Assembly (NCBI GenBank): GCA_964410125.1
Contig: CAYPGQ010000011.1
Location: forward strand, 14,944-78,943
Direction: 5' to 3'
From: G020348385 sp964410125
GTDB taxonomy: Bacteria; Acidobacteriota; Aminicenantia; Aminicenantales; Aminicenantaceae
DNA: 64,000 nucleotides
Shown here in pieces: positions 39,775 through 48,771 of the stretch. Both the position numbers and the translations under genes were made by a program. Within the stretch, counting starts at the first letter, position 1. Each line of letters opens with the position of its first letter. The notes below the pieces were generated by a model that saw only the letters and a list, made by a program, of their open reading frames with translations, had not been told where the DNA came from and did no database searches.

Positions 39775-42348
39775 ATGATGAAAAAAATCACCCTTGTATC
39801 GGCATTTACTGCAATATTTTTGGGCTTTTTCCCTCTTAATGCTCAGGAAGGCACGATCCCCGCCTTTGAACTGGAACCCAATCCCATAGCTCTCAAACGT
39901 TTGGCACGGCCCGGGACACCTTTCGACAAGGTGGGTCGGAAATTTGCCGTTCTAGCCGACGAAAGCGGCTCGTTTGAAGCCTGGGCATATCCTCTGAAAA
40001 TCTTCCGGAATTTCACGTTCTCTTTTCTTGTAGGAAGTTCGACGCGGTCTATTCTGGGAAAGGACATCATTCGGTACATCACCGTTACACCGGAAGCCAC
40101 AACATTGACTTACACTTATCAATCCTTCACGGTTAATGCAACTTATATTACCCCGGTCGATGAGCCGGGCGGGATTATTCTGCTTCAGGTCGACTCTACC
40201 CATCCCCTGACCATAATCTGTGGTTTTTTGTCTGTACTTCAGCCCATGTGGCCGGCCGGATTGGGTGGCCAGTTCGCCTATTGGGATGCCAAACAAAAGA
40301 CCTATATCATCTCCGAATCTAACGGACAAAATCACGGGATTTTAGGATCTCCGGCAGCCCAAGGATTATCCTACACACCGGCACACATGCTCTCGGATGT
40401 TCCGAACGAATTCAAGATCGAAATTGCCGATCCTAACATGTTCAGAGACAAGTTTATTCCCATCTACATGGCTGGAGGAAAAGGGCCTAGAGAAAATGTG
40501 CAGAAGGTCTATCAGAGGCTTCAGAGCGATCCAGAAAAGTATTACAGAAAAAATTGTTTACACTACAAAAATCTTCGAGAAAACACCTTGCAGGTGAAGA
40601 CACCCAATAAAAAGCTCGATCTTGCCTTTGAGTGGGCTAAGGTGGCGTTTGATAATCTCCTGGTCGAGAATCCTGACCTGGGAAAGGGATTGGTGGCAGG
40701 ATTGGGAGCATCGGGTACGAGCGGCCGCCCTGGATTTGGCTGGTTTTTTGGAGGCGATGCTTACATCAATTCCTTCAGCCTTCTGAGCTACGGCGCACAT
40801 GAATCTGCCCGAGAGACCTTGGCTTTCACACAAAAGTGGCAGAGAAAAGACGGGAAAATGGCCCACGAACTCTCCCAGGCAGAAGGATACATCGACTGGT
40901 GGAACGACTACCACTTTGGCTACATCCATGGAGACACGACTCCCTATTACATCGCAGCCATGTATAATTATGCAAGATTGACAGGCGATATTGAATTCAT
41001 CAAAGCCAGCTGGAAATCCTTGAAGAGAGCCTATGATTGGTGCCTTTCCACTGATGCCAACAGAGACGGCCTGATGGACAACAAAAAAGCGGGTTTGGGT
41101 GCTCTGGAATACGGGGCGTTGACCGGGATCGAGACGGACATCTATCTGGCTGCTGTTTGGGTCAGGGCAGTCTATGGGATGCAACGCTTGGCTGACATGA
41201 CAGGTGATAACAAATATGCAACGGAAGCAGCGGCACAATTTGAAAAATCCAAGCAAGCTTTTGACCAGAAATTTTGGGATGAAAAAAACCAATTGTATGC
41301 CTATGCTTTTAACACAGAGGGGGAAACGGTCAAAGAAATTTCTCCCTGGAATGCCGTGGGCATGATGTGGGAATTGGGAACAGAAGAACGGAGTTTGAGC
41401 AGTCTAGAGAGGCTGTGCTCCTCAGAGCTTACCACAGACTGGGGAATCCGGAGTATTTCCATCAACAGCAAATATTTTCAGCCTCTCAATTACAACTACG
41501 GGGCCGTTTGGCCTTTCCTGACAAGTTGGGTCACTTCGGCTTTATACAAACATCATATGCCCCTGCAAGGCTACAACCTGTTGATGTCCACGGCCAACCA
41601 CACATTTGACCATGCCCTCGGATGTGTCACAGAAGTCTTCTCCGGTACAAACAATGTGTGGCCCCAGGAGGCGGTGTCACATCAAGGATTTTCCACGGCT
41701 GGAGTCGTTCTTCCCTTTGTTCGTGGGCTGCTGGGGCTCGAGGGAAATGCTCTGGAGAAATCCCTGACATTTTCCCCTCACTTTCCGGCAAGCTGGAAAC
41801 ATGTGTCCATCAAAGATTATTCTGTGAGGCAGGCAAGATTTTCGTTCGATTACGAAAGGAGAAAGGACACGATATCTTTGAAAGTACAAACAAAAAATGC
41901 GGCTGGATACAAAATCACGTTTGCGCCTGCGATGGGAATCGGCACCAAATTCACATCACTCATTGTGGATGGTAAGCCAGAGGCAGTAGAAACAAAGGAA
42001 AAAGCGCAGGTTGTCCAGGCCGTGACAGAAATTCCCGTGAAAAACGGCATGATGCAATTCGACCTGGGATTTATCCCGACCGTGGAAATTTTGCCGGTTG
42101 TCCCGAAAACAAGGGTCGGGGATGGAAACAAGGGCTTGAAGATGATCTCTGTAAAAAAAGAAGCTTCAAGATTGATGATAAAGGTTGAGGGACTTGCGCG
42201 CAGGAGCTATGCGTTGCGAATCACAAATCCAGGAATGATCGCTAAGGTAGAGGGAGCAGAACTCAAAGACGACGATTTGATACTCAGAATGCCCGAAGGC
42301 ACAGCTGGTCAGTTCGTCTCTCACAGGATAATCCTTCATCTGCAATAG
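39775..42348 (+). CDS. periplasmic glycoside hydrolase, (alpha/alpha)6-barrel type
   Basis: 857 residues with a signal peptide (cleavage near LNAQEG, about 23). An N-terminal beta domain (about 30-270) precedes a barrel domain (about 280-640) with GWFFGGDAYINSFSLLSYG, DGKMAHELSQAEGYIDWWNDYHFGYIHGDTTPYY, DANRDGLMDNKKAGLGALEYGA and YNYGAVWPFLTSW. The gene ends in a beta-rich domain. The pattern fits amylo-alpha-1,6-glucosidase-like and GH63/GH15-related inverting enzymes. The acidic residues in HGDTTPYY and LEYGALTGIETD are catalytic candidates. Probable role: cleaving an alpha-glucoside outside the cytoplasm; the exact linkage is not predictable. Confidence 0.85.
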   Translation: MMKKITLVSAFTAIFLGFFPLNAQEGTIPAFELEPNPIALKRLARPGTPFDKVGRKFAVLADESGSFEAWAYPLKIFRNFTFSFLVGSSTRSILGKDIIRYITVTPEATTLTYTYQSFTVNATYITPVDEPGGIILLQVDSTHPLTIICGFLSVLQPMWPAGLGGQFAYWDAKQKTYIISESNGQNHGILGSPAAQGLSYTPAHMLSDVPNEFKIEIADPNMFRDKFIPIYMAGGKGPRENVQKVYQRLQSDPEKYYRKNCLHYKNLRENTLQVKTPNKKLDLAFEWAKVAFDNLLVENPDLGKGLVAGLGASGTSGRPGFGWFFGGDAYINSFSLLSYGAHESARETLAFTQKWQRKDGKMAHELSQAEGYIDWWNDYHFGYIHGDTTPYYIAAMYNYARLTGDIEFIKASWKSLKRAYDWCLSTDANRDGLMDNKKAGLGALEYGALTGIETDIYLAAVWVRAVYGMQRLADMTGDNKYATEAAAQFEKSKQAFDQKFWDEKNQLYAYAFNTEGETVKEISPWNAVGMMWELGTEERSLSSLERLCSSELTTDWGIRSISINSKYFQPLNYNYGAVWPFLTSWVTSALYKHHMPLQGYNLLMSTANHTFDHALGCVTEVFSGTNNVWPQEAVSHQGFSTAGVVLPFVRGLLGLEGNALEKSLTFSPHFPASWKHVSIKDYSVRQARFSFDYERRKDTISLKVQTKNAAGYKITFAPAMGIGTKFTSLIVDGKPEAVETKEKAQVVQAVTEIPVKNGMMQFDLGFIPTVEILPVVPKTRVGDGNKGLKMISVKKEASRLMIKVEGLARRSYALRITNPGMIAKVEGAELKDDDLILRMPEGTAGQFVSHRIILHLQ

Positions 42349-42413
42349 CTTACGTTAGACAAAACCCATTTTGTCCAATGTCAAGGTTTGATCCCAACAT
42401 TGTTAACCTGAAT

Positions 42414-42555
42414 GGTTCTCTTCCATATTGTGTGGGCATAACTTCTAAGGTGTTTCTTTGCCATCAGGCATGTCTGGAATGCCCTTCTCGGCGGCTGCGG
42501 ACATACCTGATGTCTTTTTCCATTAGAGCTTACCCACACAATATGGAAGAGAACT
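42414..42555 (+). mobile_element. miniature inverted-repeat element (copy 1)
   Basis: 142 bases bounded by 22-bp perfect terminal inverted repeats (left starting GGTTCTCTTCCATATTGTG at 42414, right ending ATATGGAAGAGAAC at 42554). The flanks share only ACCT, so any target duplication has decayed. It contains no gene. Internal blocks match the longer copy at 44041-44393, of which this is a deletion form. Confidence 0.75.
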
Positions 42556-42618
42556 ACCTTGTTAAATAAATAGGCAAGATCGATCGTAGATGTTATAGAA
42601 TGGAAAGAGGAAAACAGC

Positions 42619-43758
42619 ATGAACATAATCAAATGGCTCGTAACAGCGGCTTTCTCATTCGGTCTTATCCTTGGCATCGCGTGCCAAAAACAAAAGACCT
42701 CGTGGAAAGGAACGATCGAAACCAAGGATGGCGCAACCATTGTCAAAAATACGAAATATCCGATTTACGATGATCCTGTGCTCGAACTGGCAGAAGATTT
42801 AGTCATAAAGGGAAGTGAAGAGATAGAGGAGCAGATGTTCCAGAACATCAACACACTGGACGTGGATGAAGAAGGCCATCTTTATATCCTCGATGAGCAA
42901 GCCGGCAACATCAAGGTTTTTGACGCATCCGGAAGTTTTCAAAAAACCATCGGCAGAAAAAGACAGGGGCCCGGCGAATTCGGGATGCCGATATCTCTCT
43001 TCCTCTCCCAGCAGAACCAAATCATTGTCAACGATATGGGCCAGCGGAAAGTTCAGTATTTCGACAAGGAAGGTAATTATCTTAAAGAATTCTCTATCGC
43101 CGATAAGTTTTTGTTCTTTGGTCCGATGGTCACATCCAACGGCGATCTCATCGTCACCTATACCATTCCTCAGGAAAAGCCCGCAACGGTATTGCAAAAA
43201 TTCAATCCGAAATTCGAATCGATCCTCACGTTCACTTCCATCCCGATGGACATACCTCCTGTGATAAACATTTTTGTGGCCCGTTCTTTGACAAGTTTGA
43301 GATGGGCTGTGACATACAATGATGAAATCATCTGGGCCGATATAAAAAACCCTGAATATGAGCTCCGTTTTCATGATACTGACGGCAAATTAAAAAGGAT
43401 AATCACCAGGGATTATGATCCCATCTCCATCACAACCGACGATAAAGACAGATTGATGGAACAAACCTTCGGGGATAATCCGACAGATCAATGGGATGTC
43501 CGGTTTCCAGACAACTACCCTCCCTTTTTAGGATTCTCTTTTGACGATTTAGGCCATCTCTTTATAAAAAGATATGATCAAGAAGCAGATGAGGTTGGCA
43601 ATCTGTATGATATATTCGATTCGGGAGGAAAATACATCGCTCAGATGCTGTTCAAAATGAATCCTATGATCTGGAAGAAAGGGCACATGTACACCATCGA
43701 AGAGGATGAAGAAGGATTCAAAGTCGTCAAGCGCTACAAGGTCAACTGGAAAATTTGA
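42619..43758 (+). CDS. 6-bladed beta-propeller lipoprotein
   Basis: 379 residues. The N-terminus has a lipoprotein signal (SFGLILGIAC, Cys about 22). The propeller blades carry NHL-like repeats: LDVDEEGHLYILDEQAGNIKVFDASGSFQKTIG, then RQGPGEFGMP, and FSFDDLGHLFIKRYD near the end. This matches the 6-bladed beta-propeller group abundant in Bacteroidetes and Aminicenantes, whose function is unknown but probably ligand binding at the periplasmic face. It is followed 44 bases later by a dodecin gene, and the pair is bracketed by two related miniature elements. Three more relatives lie at 57.5-61.3 kb. Confidence 0.9.
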   Translation: MNIIKWLVTAAFSFGLILGIACQKQKTSWKGTIETKDGATIVKNTKYPIYDDPVLELAEDLVIKGSEEIEEQMFQNINTLDVDEEGHLYILDEQAGNIKVFDASGSFQKTIGRKRQGPGEFGMPISLFLSQQNQIIVNDMGQRKVQYFDKEGNYLKEFSIADKFLFFGPMVTSNGDLIVTYTIPQEKPATVLQKFNPKFESILTFTSIPMDIPPVINIFVARSLTSLRWAVTYNDEIIWADIKNPEYELRFHDTDGKLKRIITRDYDPISITTDDKDRLMEQTFGDNPTDQWDVRFPDNYPPFLGFSFDDLGHLFIKRYDQEADEVGNLYDIFDSGGKYIAQMLFKMNPMIWKKGHMYTIEEDEEGFKVVKRYKVNWKI

Positions 43759-43802
43759 AAGTCAAATTGCAATTATTGTAAAATGCAAAATAGGAGGATC
43801 AA

Positions 43803-44009
43803 ATGGAAAGCATCTATAAAGTGATTGAAATCATCGGGACAAGCCCCAATTCCTGGGAAGAAGCGGCTAAAAACGCCGTAGAGACCGCGGGAAAAACCTT
43901 GAAAGACCTTAGAGTTGCCGAAGCCGTCGAGTTTGACTTGAAAGTTGAAGACGGAAAGGTTTCTGCCTATCGAACAAAAATGAAGATTTCTTTCAAGTAT
44001 CAAGATTAG
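43803..44009 (+). CDS. dodecin family protein
   Basis: 68 residues, the standard dodecin length. It begins YKVIEIIGTSPNSWEEAAKNAVETAGKTLKDL, with the conserved Trp that stacks on flavin, and ends KVEDGKVSAYRTKMKISFKY. Dodecins assemble into hollow dodecamers that bind and store riboflavin or FMN in the cytoplasm. An AGGAGG site precedes the ATG. It follows a propeller lipoprotein in the same direction, but the two are not obviously linked in function. Confidence 0.95.
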   Translation: MESIYKVIEIIGTSPNSWEEAAKNAVETAGKTLKDLRVAEAVEFDLKVEDGKVSAYRTKMKISFKYQD

Positions 44010-44040
44010 TCGGCACCACTCTAGCCTGAATTATCCAGGG

Positions 44041-44393
44041 GGTTCTCTTCCATATTGAGTGGGCATGACTTTCAAGGTGTTTCTTTACCATCAGGCTTGT
44101 CCTCCGCTCTAGTTCGGATCTTTAACGCCATTCCCTCACCGCCCTTCTCGGCGGCTTTGAACTGCGCACGTTAACTCCTTACCTCTACAACTCTATCCTC
44201 TGTTCCCGTGCCTGTCCGGATCTCTGATCCCAAGGCAAAGTCGTGCTCAATACAACATCGCCGACAATATGAGGATATTCCCATATTGTTACCCTCGAAG
44301 AACGGATCGTGAAGGCTAGATCCTCAATGGCGCTCCAGACATACCCGATGGCTTTTTCCATTAGAGCTTACCCACACAAAATGGAAGAGAACC
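44041..44393 (+). mobile_element. inverted-repeat element (copy 2), transposase-less
   Basis: 353 bases with 23-bp terminal inverted repeats (two mismatches): left starts GGTTCTCTTCCATATTGAG, right ends AAAATGGAAGAGAACC. It is flanked by an 8-bp near-perfect target duplication (ATCCAGGG at 44033-44040, ATCCAGGT at 44394-44401). It holds no open gene and is in the same orientation as copy 1. The end sequence and 8-bp duplication recall ISL3-type elements (inference, not checked). It fills most of the 507-base gap 44010-44516. Confidence 0.8.
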
Positions 44394-44437
44394 ATCCAGG
44401 TTATTTGCATTTTTATGAATAGTTCAGGATAAATAAG

Positions 44438-44466
44438 TTGCAAAATTTGTGGAAAAATTTTATCTT
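44438..44466 (+). promoter_or_regulatory. sigma70-like promoter for BNR/VPS10-like gene
   Basis: TTGCAA (44438-44443), 17 bases, TATCTT (44461-44466), about 50 bases before the TTG start. Confidence 0.5.
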
Positions 44467-44516
44467 TTTCCCTTTGACTTAAAACTTGTAGTTATTTTCA
44501 TCCAAAGGAGGACCGA

Positions 44517-47195
44517 TTGCATAATTCGTATTCAAAAAAATATTTTGTCGTGAGTTTGATTTTGATTCTGGGATTGTTTTTGCCAGCTGACGGACAGGCG
44601 GCCCAGACCGAATCCCATGATTTTATGAAAAACATCATCTGGCGCGAGATCGGACCGGCCAATCCCGGTGGCCGGATAACCGATATCGAAGGTGTCGAGA
44701 GCAATCCCTCCATCATCTATGCCGGCGCAGCCACCGGGGGCATCTGGAAAACGACCAATGCGGGCACGACCTGGGAGCCGATATTCGACGACCAGCCTAA
44801 TGCATCGATCGGCGACCTCGCTGTTTCCTTATCCAATCCTGACATCATCTATGTTGGAACAGGGGAAGCGAACAACCGCAACAGCTCCCCCTGGGGAAGC
44901 GGTGTGTTCAAATCCACAGACGCCGGAAAAACCTGGGAGTTTGTCGGATTAAAAGAAACGCATCACATAGGCCGGGTGCTCATCGATCCCAAAAATCCTG
45001 ACATCGTATACGTGGCAGCCCTGGGACACCTATGGGGCACCAACGAAGAACGGGGCGTTTTTAAAACGACAGATGGCGGCAAAAACTGGCAGAAAGTCCT
45101 GTTTCTCGATGAAAAAACGGGTGTCACGGACATGGCTATGGATGGTCAGAATAGTGAAATCCTGTATGCGGCAGCCCATGAAAGATTGCGAGACCGCTTC
45201 GATGCAGGAGACCCTGTGGACCAATGGGGGCCCAAAGCAGGTATCTACATCAGCTTGGACGGTGGACAAAACTGGACAAAAGCTACCAAAGGCCTTCCGA
45301 CCGATGAGATGGGACGGATCGGCCTGAGCGCCGCTCCCGGTAAACCGGGCACCGTCTATGCCCTAGTCAGCACACAAAAAACACGCAGTTTCCGCCGCGG
45401 GCAGGAACCACAAGATGAAAAGCTAGACATAAACAGGGGCGGCATTTTTAAATCGACGGACTACGGAAAAACATGGACACTCATGAACATGCACAACAAC
45501 CGGCCATCTTACTACAGCCAGATCCGTGTGGATCCCAATGATGAAAACGTGATCTGGACGTGCGGTTCCCCGTTGGCTTATTCCGAAGATGGGGGAAAAA
45601 CTATAAAGATCGGGCCCGTGGTTCAGGGCAACACTCACATCGACTACCATGCCCTATGGGTCGACCCGAACAACTCCGATCATGTCCTTGTCGGCGGCGA
45701 TGGGGGGATCAACATCACCTATGACCGAGGAAAAAATTGGGATATCATCACCCAGATCGGACTGGCCCAGTTTTATGCCATCACAGCAGATATGAGAAAG
45801 CCTTATTATGTGTACGGCGGCCTCCAGGACAACGGCAATTGGGGAGGCCCAAGCCGCTCCCGCCGAGGTTCGGGCATCGTTAACAACGATTGGTTTCCCC
45901 TCAGCAATGCGGATGGCTTTGTCTGCCAGGTCGATCCTACTGATTTCAACACAGTTTATTACGAGATCCAAAACGGATACCTGATGCGCCTGGATCTTCG
46001 AACCTGGCAAACCAGAATGCTGCGGCCCCAATCCCCTCCTGCTAAGAAAGGTGAACCGAGGGAACGATACCGCTTCGACTGGAACTCCCCGGTGATAATC
46101 TCTCCCCATAATCCGCACACCCTTTATTTCGGTGGAAATAAATTGTTTAAAACCGTCAACCGTGGGGATAGCTGGCAAGTGCAAAGCCCAGATCTCACGG
46201 CCGATCCCGAATCCCGGTACAGCGCGATCGTATCTATCGATGAGTCGCCCCTCAAACCCGGACTTATCTGGGTGGGAACAAGCGACGGCAACGTTCAGCT
46301 CACCCAAGATGACGGAGCCACCTGGACGCGGCTTAACGATAAAATGGACGGAGCACCTAAAAGTTTTTGGGTCAAGCGGGTCGAGGCATCCAATCATGTT
46401 GCTGGCAGGGCTTATATCGTTTTCGACGGACACCGCCATGACAACCAGGATCCTTACATCTATGTGACCGAAGACTTCGGCGAAAACTGGAAAAAAATCA
46501 CCAACGGTCTTCCAGAGGGTTCGGTGTATGTTGTGAGGGAAGATTACAAAAATCCGGATTTGTTGTTTGCCGGCACTGAGTTTGCTGTGTATATCTCGCT
46601 TGACCGCGGGGAAACTTGGGAACGTTTTATGAACGGGCTCCCGACTGTTCCAGTCCACGACCTGTTTATCCATCCGCGAGACTTCGACCTTATCGCAGGA
46701 ACACACGGACGCGGGGCTTGGATCGTGGACAACATCACTCCGCTACAGCAGTTATCCTCAGATGTAAAAGAAAAAGATGTGTATTTGTTCGATATCAGAC
46801 CCGAAGTGCAGTGGGGCAGAACTTATGAATGGACCTGGGTAGCAGACAAGCGGTTCAAGAAACTGAATCCGCCGACAGGTTCTGTTATTTCCTATCATTT
46901 AAAGAATGAAATAACCGAACCGGTAAAAATCGCCATACTGGATATCACAGGCACGGTCGTCAGAGACCTTGAAGGCCCTAAGGAAGCAGGCCTTCACAAG
47001 GTATTCTGGGATTTCCGGAAAAATCCGCCCATAAAGCAGAAAGGTCAATCCCAACAAAGCATGCAGCAGAGATTCAGACGCCGCACTCCGATGGTCGGTC
47101 CCGGAGAATACCTGGTGCGGCTTACTGCGGGCGATAATGTTCTCACAACCAGGCTTGTTGTCGAAAAGGACAATCCCGACTATTTAGGCCGCTAA
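44517..47195 (+). CDS. exported BNR/VPS10-like beta-propeller protein
   Basis: 892 residues with a TTG start five bases after AAAGGAGG. Signal peptide at about 1-29. Two tandem propellers are built from BNR/sialidase-type repeats with the Asp-box pattern: GGIWKTTNAGTTWEP, GVFKSTDAGKTWEF, GVFKTTDGGKNWQKV, GIYISLDGGQNWTKA, LTQDDGATWTRL and ISLDRGETWERF. The C-terminal part (from about 760) is beta-rich. These proteins are numerous in Aminicenantes and Acidobacteriota genomes and are sometimes named glycosyl hydrolase, but catalytic sialidase residues are not evident. Probably a periplasmic or surface binding protein; not necessarily an enzyme. Confidence 0.88.
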   Translation: MHNSYSKKYFVVSLILILGLFLPADGQAAQTESHDFMKNIIWREIGPANPGGRITDIEGVESNPSIIYAGAATGGIWKTTNAGTTWEPIFDDQPNASIGDLAVSLSNPDIIYVGTGEANNRNSSPWGSGVFKSTDAGKTWEFVGLKETHHIGRVLIDPKNPDIVYVAALGHLWGTNEERGVFKTTDGGKNWQKVLFLDEKTGVTDMAMDGQNSEILYAAAHERLRDRFDAGDPVDQWGPKAGIYISLDGGQNWTKATKGLPTDEMGRIGLSAAPGKPGTVYALVSTQKTRSFRRGQEPQDEKLDINRGGIFKSTDYGKTWTLMNMHNNRPSYYSQIRVDPNDENVIWTCGSPLAYSEDGGKTIKIGPVVQGNTHIDYHALWVDPNNSDHVLVGGDGGINITYDRGKNWDIITQIGLAQFYAITADMRKPYYVYGGLQDNGNWGGPSRSRRGSGIVNNDWFPLSNADGFVCQVDPTDFNTVYYEIQNGYLMRLDLRTWQTRMLRPQSPPAKKGEPRERYRFDWNSPVIISPHNPHTLYFGGNKLFKTVNRGDSWQVQSPDLTADPESRYSAIVSIDESPLKPGLIWVGTSDGNVQLTQDDGATWTRLNDKMDGAPKSFWVKRVEASNHVAGRAYIVFDGHRHDNQDPYIYVTEDFGENWKKITNGLPEGSVYVVREDYKNPDLLFAGTEFAVYISLDRGETWERFMNGLPTVPVHDLFIHPRDFDLIAGTHGRGAWIVDNITPLQQLSSDVKEKDVYLFDIRPEVQWGRTYEWTWVADKRFKKLNPPTGSVISYHLKNEITEPVKIAILDITGTVVRDLEGPKEAGLHKVFWDFRKNPPIKQKGQSQQSMQQRFRRRTPMVGPGEYLVRLTAGDNVLTTRLVVEKDNPDYLGR

Positions 47196-47313
47196 TCCCC
47201 TTGATCTCCTCCGGAGGACTTCTTTACCTGGATTACCAAACTATTTCTAGATTTTTTCGTATATAGGGATGTCCTTCGAAACAAAAATATAGCAATGTGA
47301 AGGCCAGATGGGG

Positions 47314-47344
47314 TATAATATTCTATACTAATTATATAGAATAT
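47314..47344 (+). promoter_or_regulatory. -10 box overlapped by 27-bp palindromic operator candidate
   Basis: TATAAT at 47314-47319 has no good -35. A perfect inverted repeat at 47318-47344 (arms ATATTCTATA and TATAGAATAT, 7-base spacer) overlaps its end. It lies about 180 bases before the adaptor gene. The remaining gap 47196-47520 shows nothing more than the short palindrome TCCTCCGGAGGA at 47207-47218. Confidence 0.6.
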
Positions 47345-47520
47345 GTAGAAATTTGGAAAAAGATAGAAAAAAGTGGAAGAAAAAGGGTAGAATTCCCGTC
47401 TAATAGAGGTACTGGCTGGAACTATGAATCTCCGCATTCGGAACGAAGAGTGCTGAGATCGCAGCCGTTTAAAATTACAAAAAGTTCGGCAGGTAAAACG
47501 AACGAATATCGTGTAGGTGA

Positions 47521-48771
47521 ATGAAGATGAAAAAATTATCAATCTTAATGTTGACAGTGTTTTTGGTTTTTGCTGTGGGTTGTGGAAAATCTGGCGATAA
47601 TGGTCAGGGAGGAGATAGGAACTCCCGTGCAAATCCAGGCGAGAAAAAGCCCGAATCAAAACGCCCGAGCGATGGGGAAATCGACATCGATTCTCTGGAT
47701 ATCCCGGACCAGATGAAAGAAGCCATTAAATCCGGAAAAATCCCTCCGGACCAGGTTAAGGAAATGCTCGCAAGGCTTCAAGGAGGCGGGGATGCTCTTC
47801 CCGTCAGTGTGGCACCTGTTCAGAGACAAGACCTGAACTCCTACCTCGTCCTCAACGGGATAGTTGAACCGGAACGGAAAGTGGAAATATTCTCCCGTTT
47901 ATCCGCTTATGTGAAACAGATCATAAAAGAAGAAGGGGCTTATGTCCAAGAAAACGCCATCCTGGCACTTCTGGATGACACAGAGATCAAGATCGGCTTC
48001 GAACAGGCCAAAATACAGCTGGAGCAGGCCAAACTCAGCCTGGAAGAGGCCGAACAGAATTTTAACCGGAACCAGGAATTGATCCAACGCGAGCTGATTT
48101 CCAAACAGGAATTCCAGACACAAGAAGCCGTATACAAACAACGAAAGCTGGATTATCAGAACCGCCAGGAGGGCTATAAAGACCTCGAGCTTCAGTTGAA
48201 CTACACCAAGATCCGGGCTCTGTCCGAAGGTTTCATAACCGAGCGCTTGATCGAAGTCGGAGACCGTGTTAACGCCAATCAGCAGGTCTACACCATCGAA
48301 GATTTCAAGCCCCTGCTGATCCGTGTTTACGTTCCCACATCCGATGCCATCAAACTCGAAACTGGTATGTCGGCCGAAGTGCTGACCGAAGTATTGCAGG
48401 GAGCCGTATTCAACGGCGATGTCAAATTGATCAACCCCCGGATCGACACTCAAACCGGGACGGTCAAAACCACCGTCGAAGTTTTTGATGACTCCCTTCG
48501 CCTGAAACCGGGAATGTTCGTGGAAGTCCGTATCGCCATCGGCGCAAAGGAAAACGTCCTGACCATCCCGCGGAAAGCCATCCTTTACAAACAGAACAAG
48601 ACTTATGTTTTTGTCATGAACCGCAACCAGGTGTCCCAGCGTGAAGTCCTGCTCGGCTTGACCGAGGAAGACCTGGTGGAAGTGACAAACGGTCTGGCCG
48701 AAGGAGATGTCATCGTCGTTGTCGGAGTCGAAGGGCTCAAAGACGGCCAAAGAGTTGACGTGGTCCAATGA
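47521..48771 (+). CDS. RND efflux periplasmic adaptor, lipoprotein
   Basis: 416 residues. Lipoprotein signal (LVFAVGC, Cys about 21) and a long charged linker (residues 25-95, Gly/Pro/Lys-rich, with IPDQMKEAIKSGKIPPDQVKEMLARL). The membrane-fusion core starts near 100: half lipoyl motif (VEIFSRLSAYVKQIIKEEGAYVQENAILALLDD), coiled coil (about 155-235, FEQAKIQLEQAKLSLEEAEQNF), second lipoyl half (GFITERLIEVGDRVNANQQVYTIED), beta barrel (NPRIDTQTGTVKTTVEVFD) and membrane-proximal domain. Its stop overlaps the first pump as ATGA. It should link the inner-membrane pumps to a TolC-type channel, which is not encoded here. Confidence 0.94.
   Translation: MKMKKLSILMLTVFLVFAVGCGKSGDNGQGGDRNSRANPGEKKPESKRPSDGEIDIDSLDIPDQMKEAIKSGKIPPDQVKEMLARLQGGGDALPVSVAPVQRQDLNSYLVLNGIVEPERKVEIFSRLSAYVKQIIKEEGAYVQENAILALLDDTEIKIGFEQAKIQLEQAKLSLEEAEQNFNRNQELIQRELISKQEFQTQEAVYKQRKLDYQNRQEGYKDLELQLNYTKIRALSEGFITERLIEVGDRVNANQQVYTIEDFKPLLIRVYVPTSDAIKLETGMSAEVLTEVLQGAVFNGDVKLINPRIDTQTGTVKTTVEVFDDSLRLKPGMFVEVRIAIGAKENVLTIPRKAILYKQNKTYVFVMNRNQVSQREVLLGLTEEDLVEVTNGLAEGDVIVVVGVEGLKDGQRVDVVQ

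Noticed and set aside
40558..41292. 244-codon minus-strand frame inside the glycoside hydrolase gene
   Set aside because: Antisense shadow; composition follows the codon pattern of the sense gene.
42358..42375. Hairpin GACAAAA-CCCA-TTTTGTC just after the glycoside hydrolase stop, as a terminator
   Set aside because: Weak AT stem and no following T-run, so it cannot be called an intrinsic terminator.
42414..42555. Short repeat-flanked element considered as a CRISPR or attachment site
   Set aside because: Only two inverted ends, no regular spacers and no integrase; it fits a deletion form of the element at 44041.
45654..46706. 350-codon minus-strand frame inside the BNR/VPS10-like gene
   Set aside because: Shadow of a gene with clear Asp-box repeats; no ribosome site and no family features.
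47207..47218. Palindrome TCCTCCGGAGGA after the BNR-like gene as a terminator
   Set aside because: No loop and no T-run; also contains GGAGG by chance. Left unassigned.
47899..48768. Long open frame (289 codons) on the minus strand inside the RND adaptor gene
   Set aside because: It mirrors the plus-strand gene, whose adaptor domains are unmistakable; the antisense product has no recognisable features.
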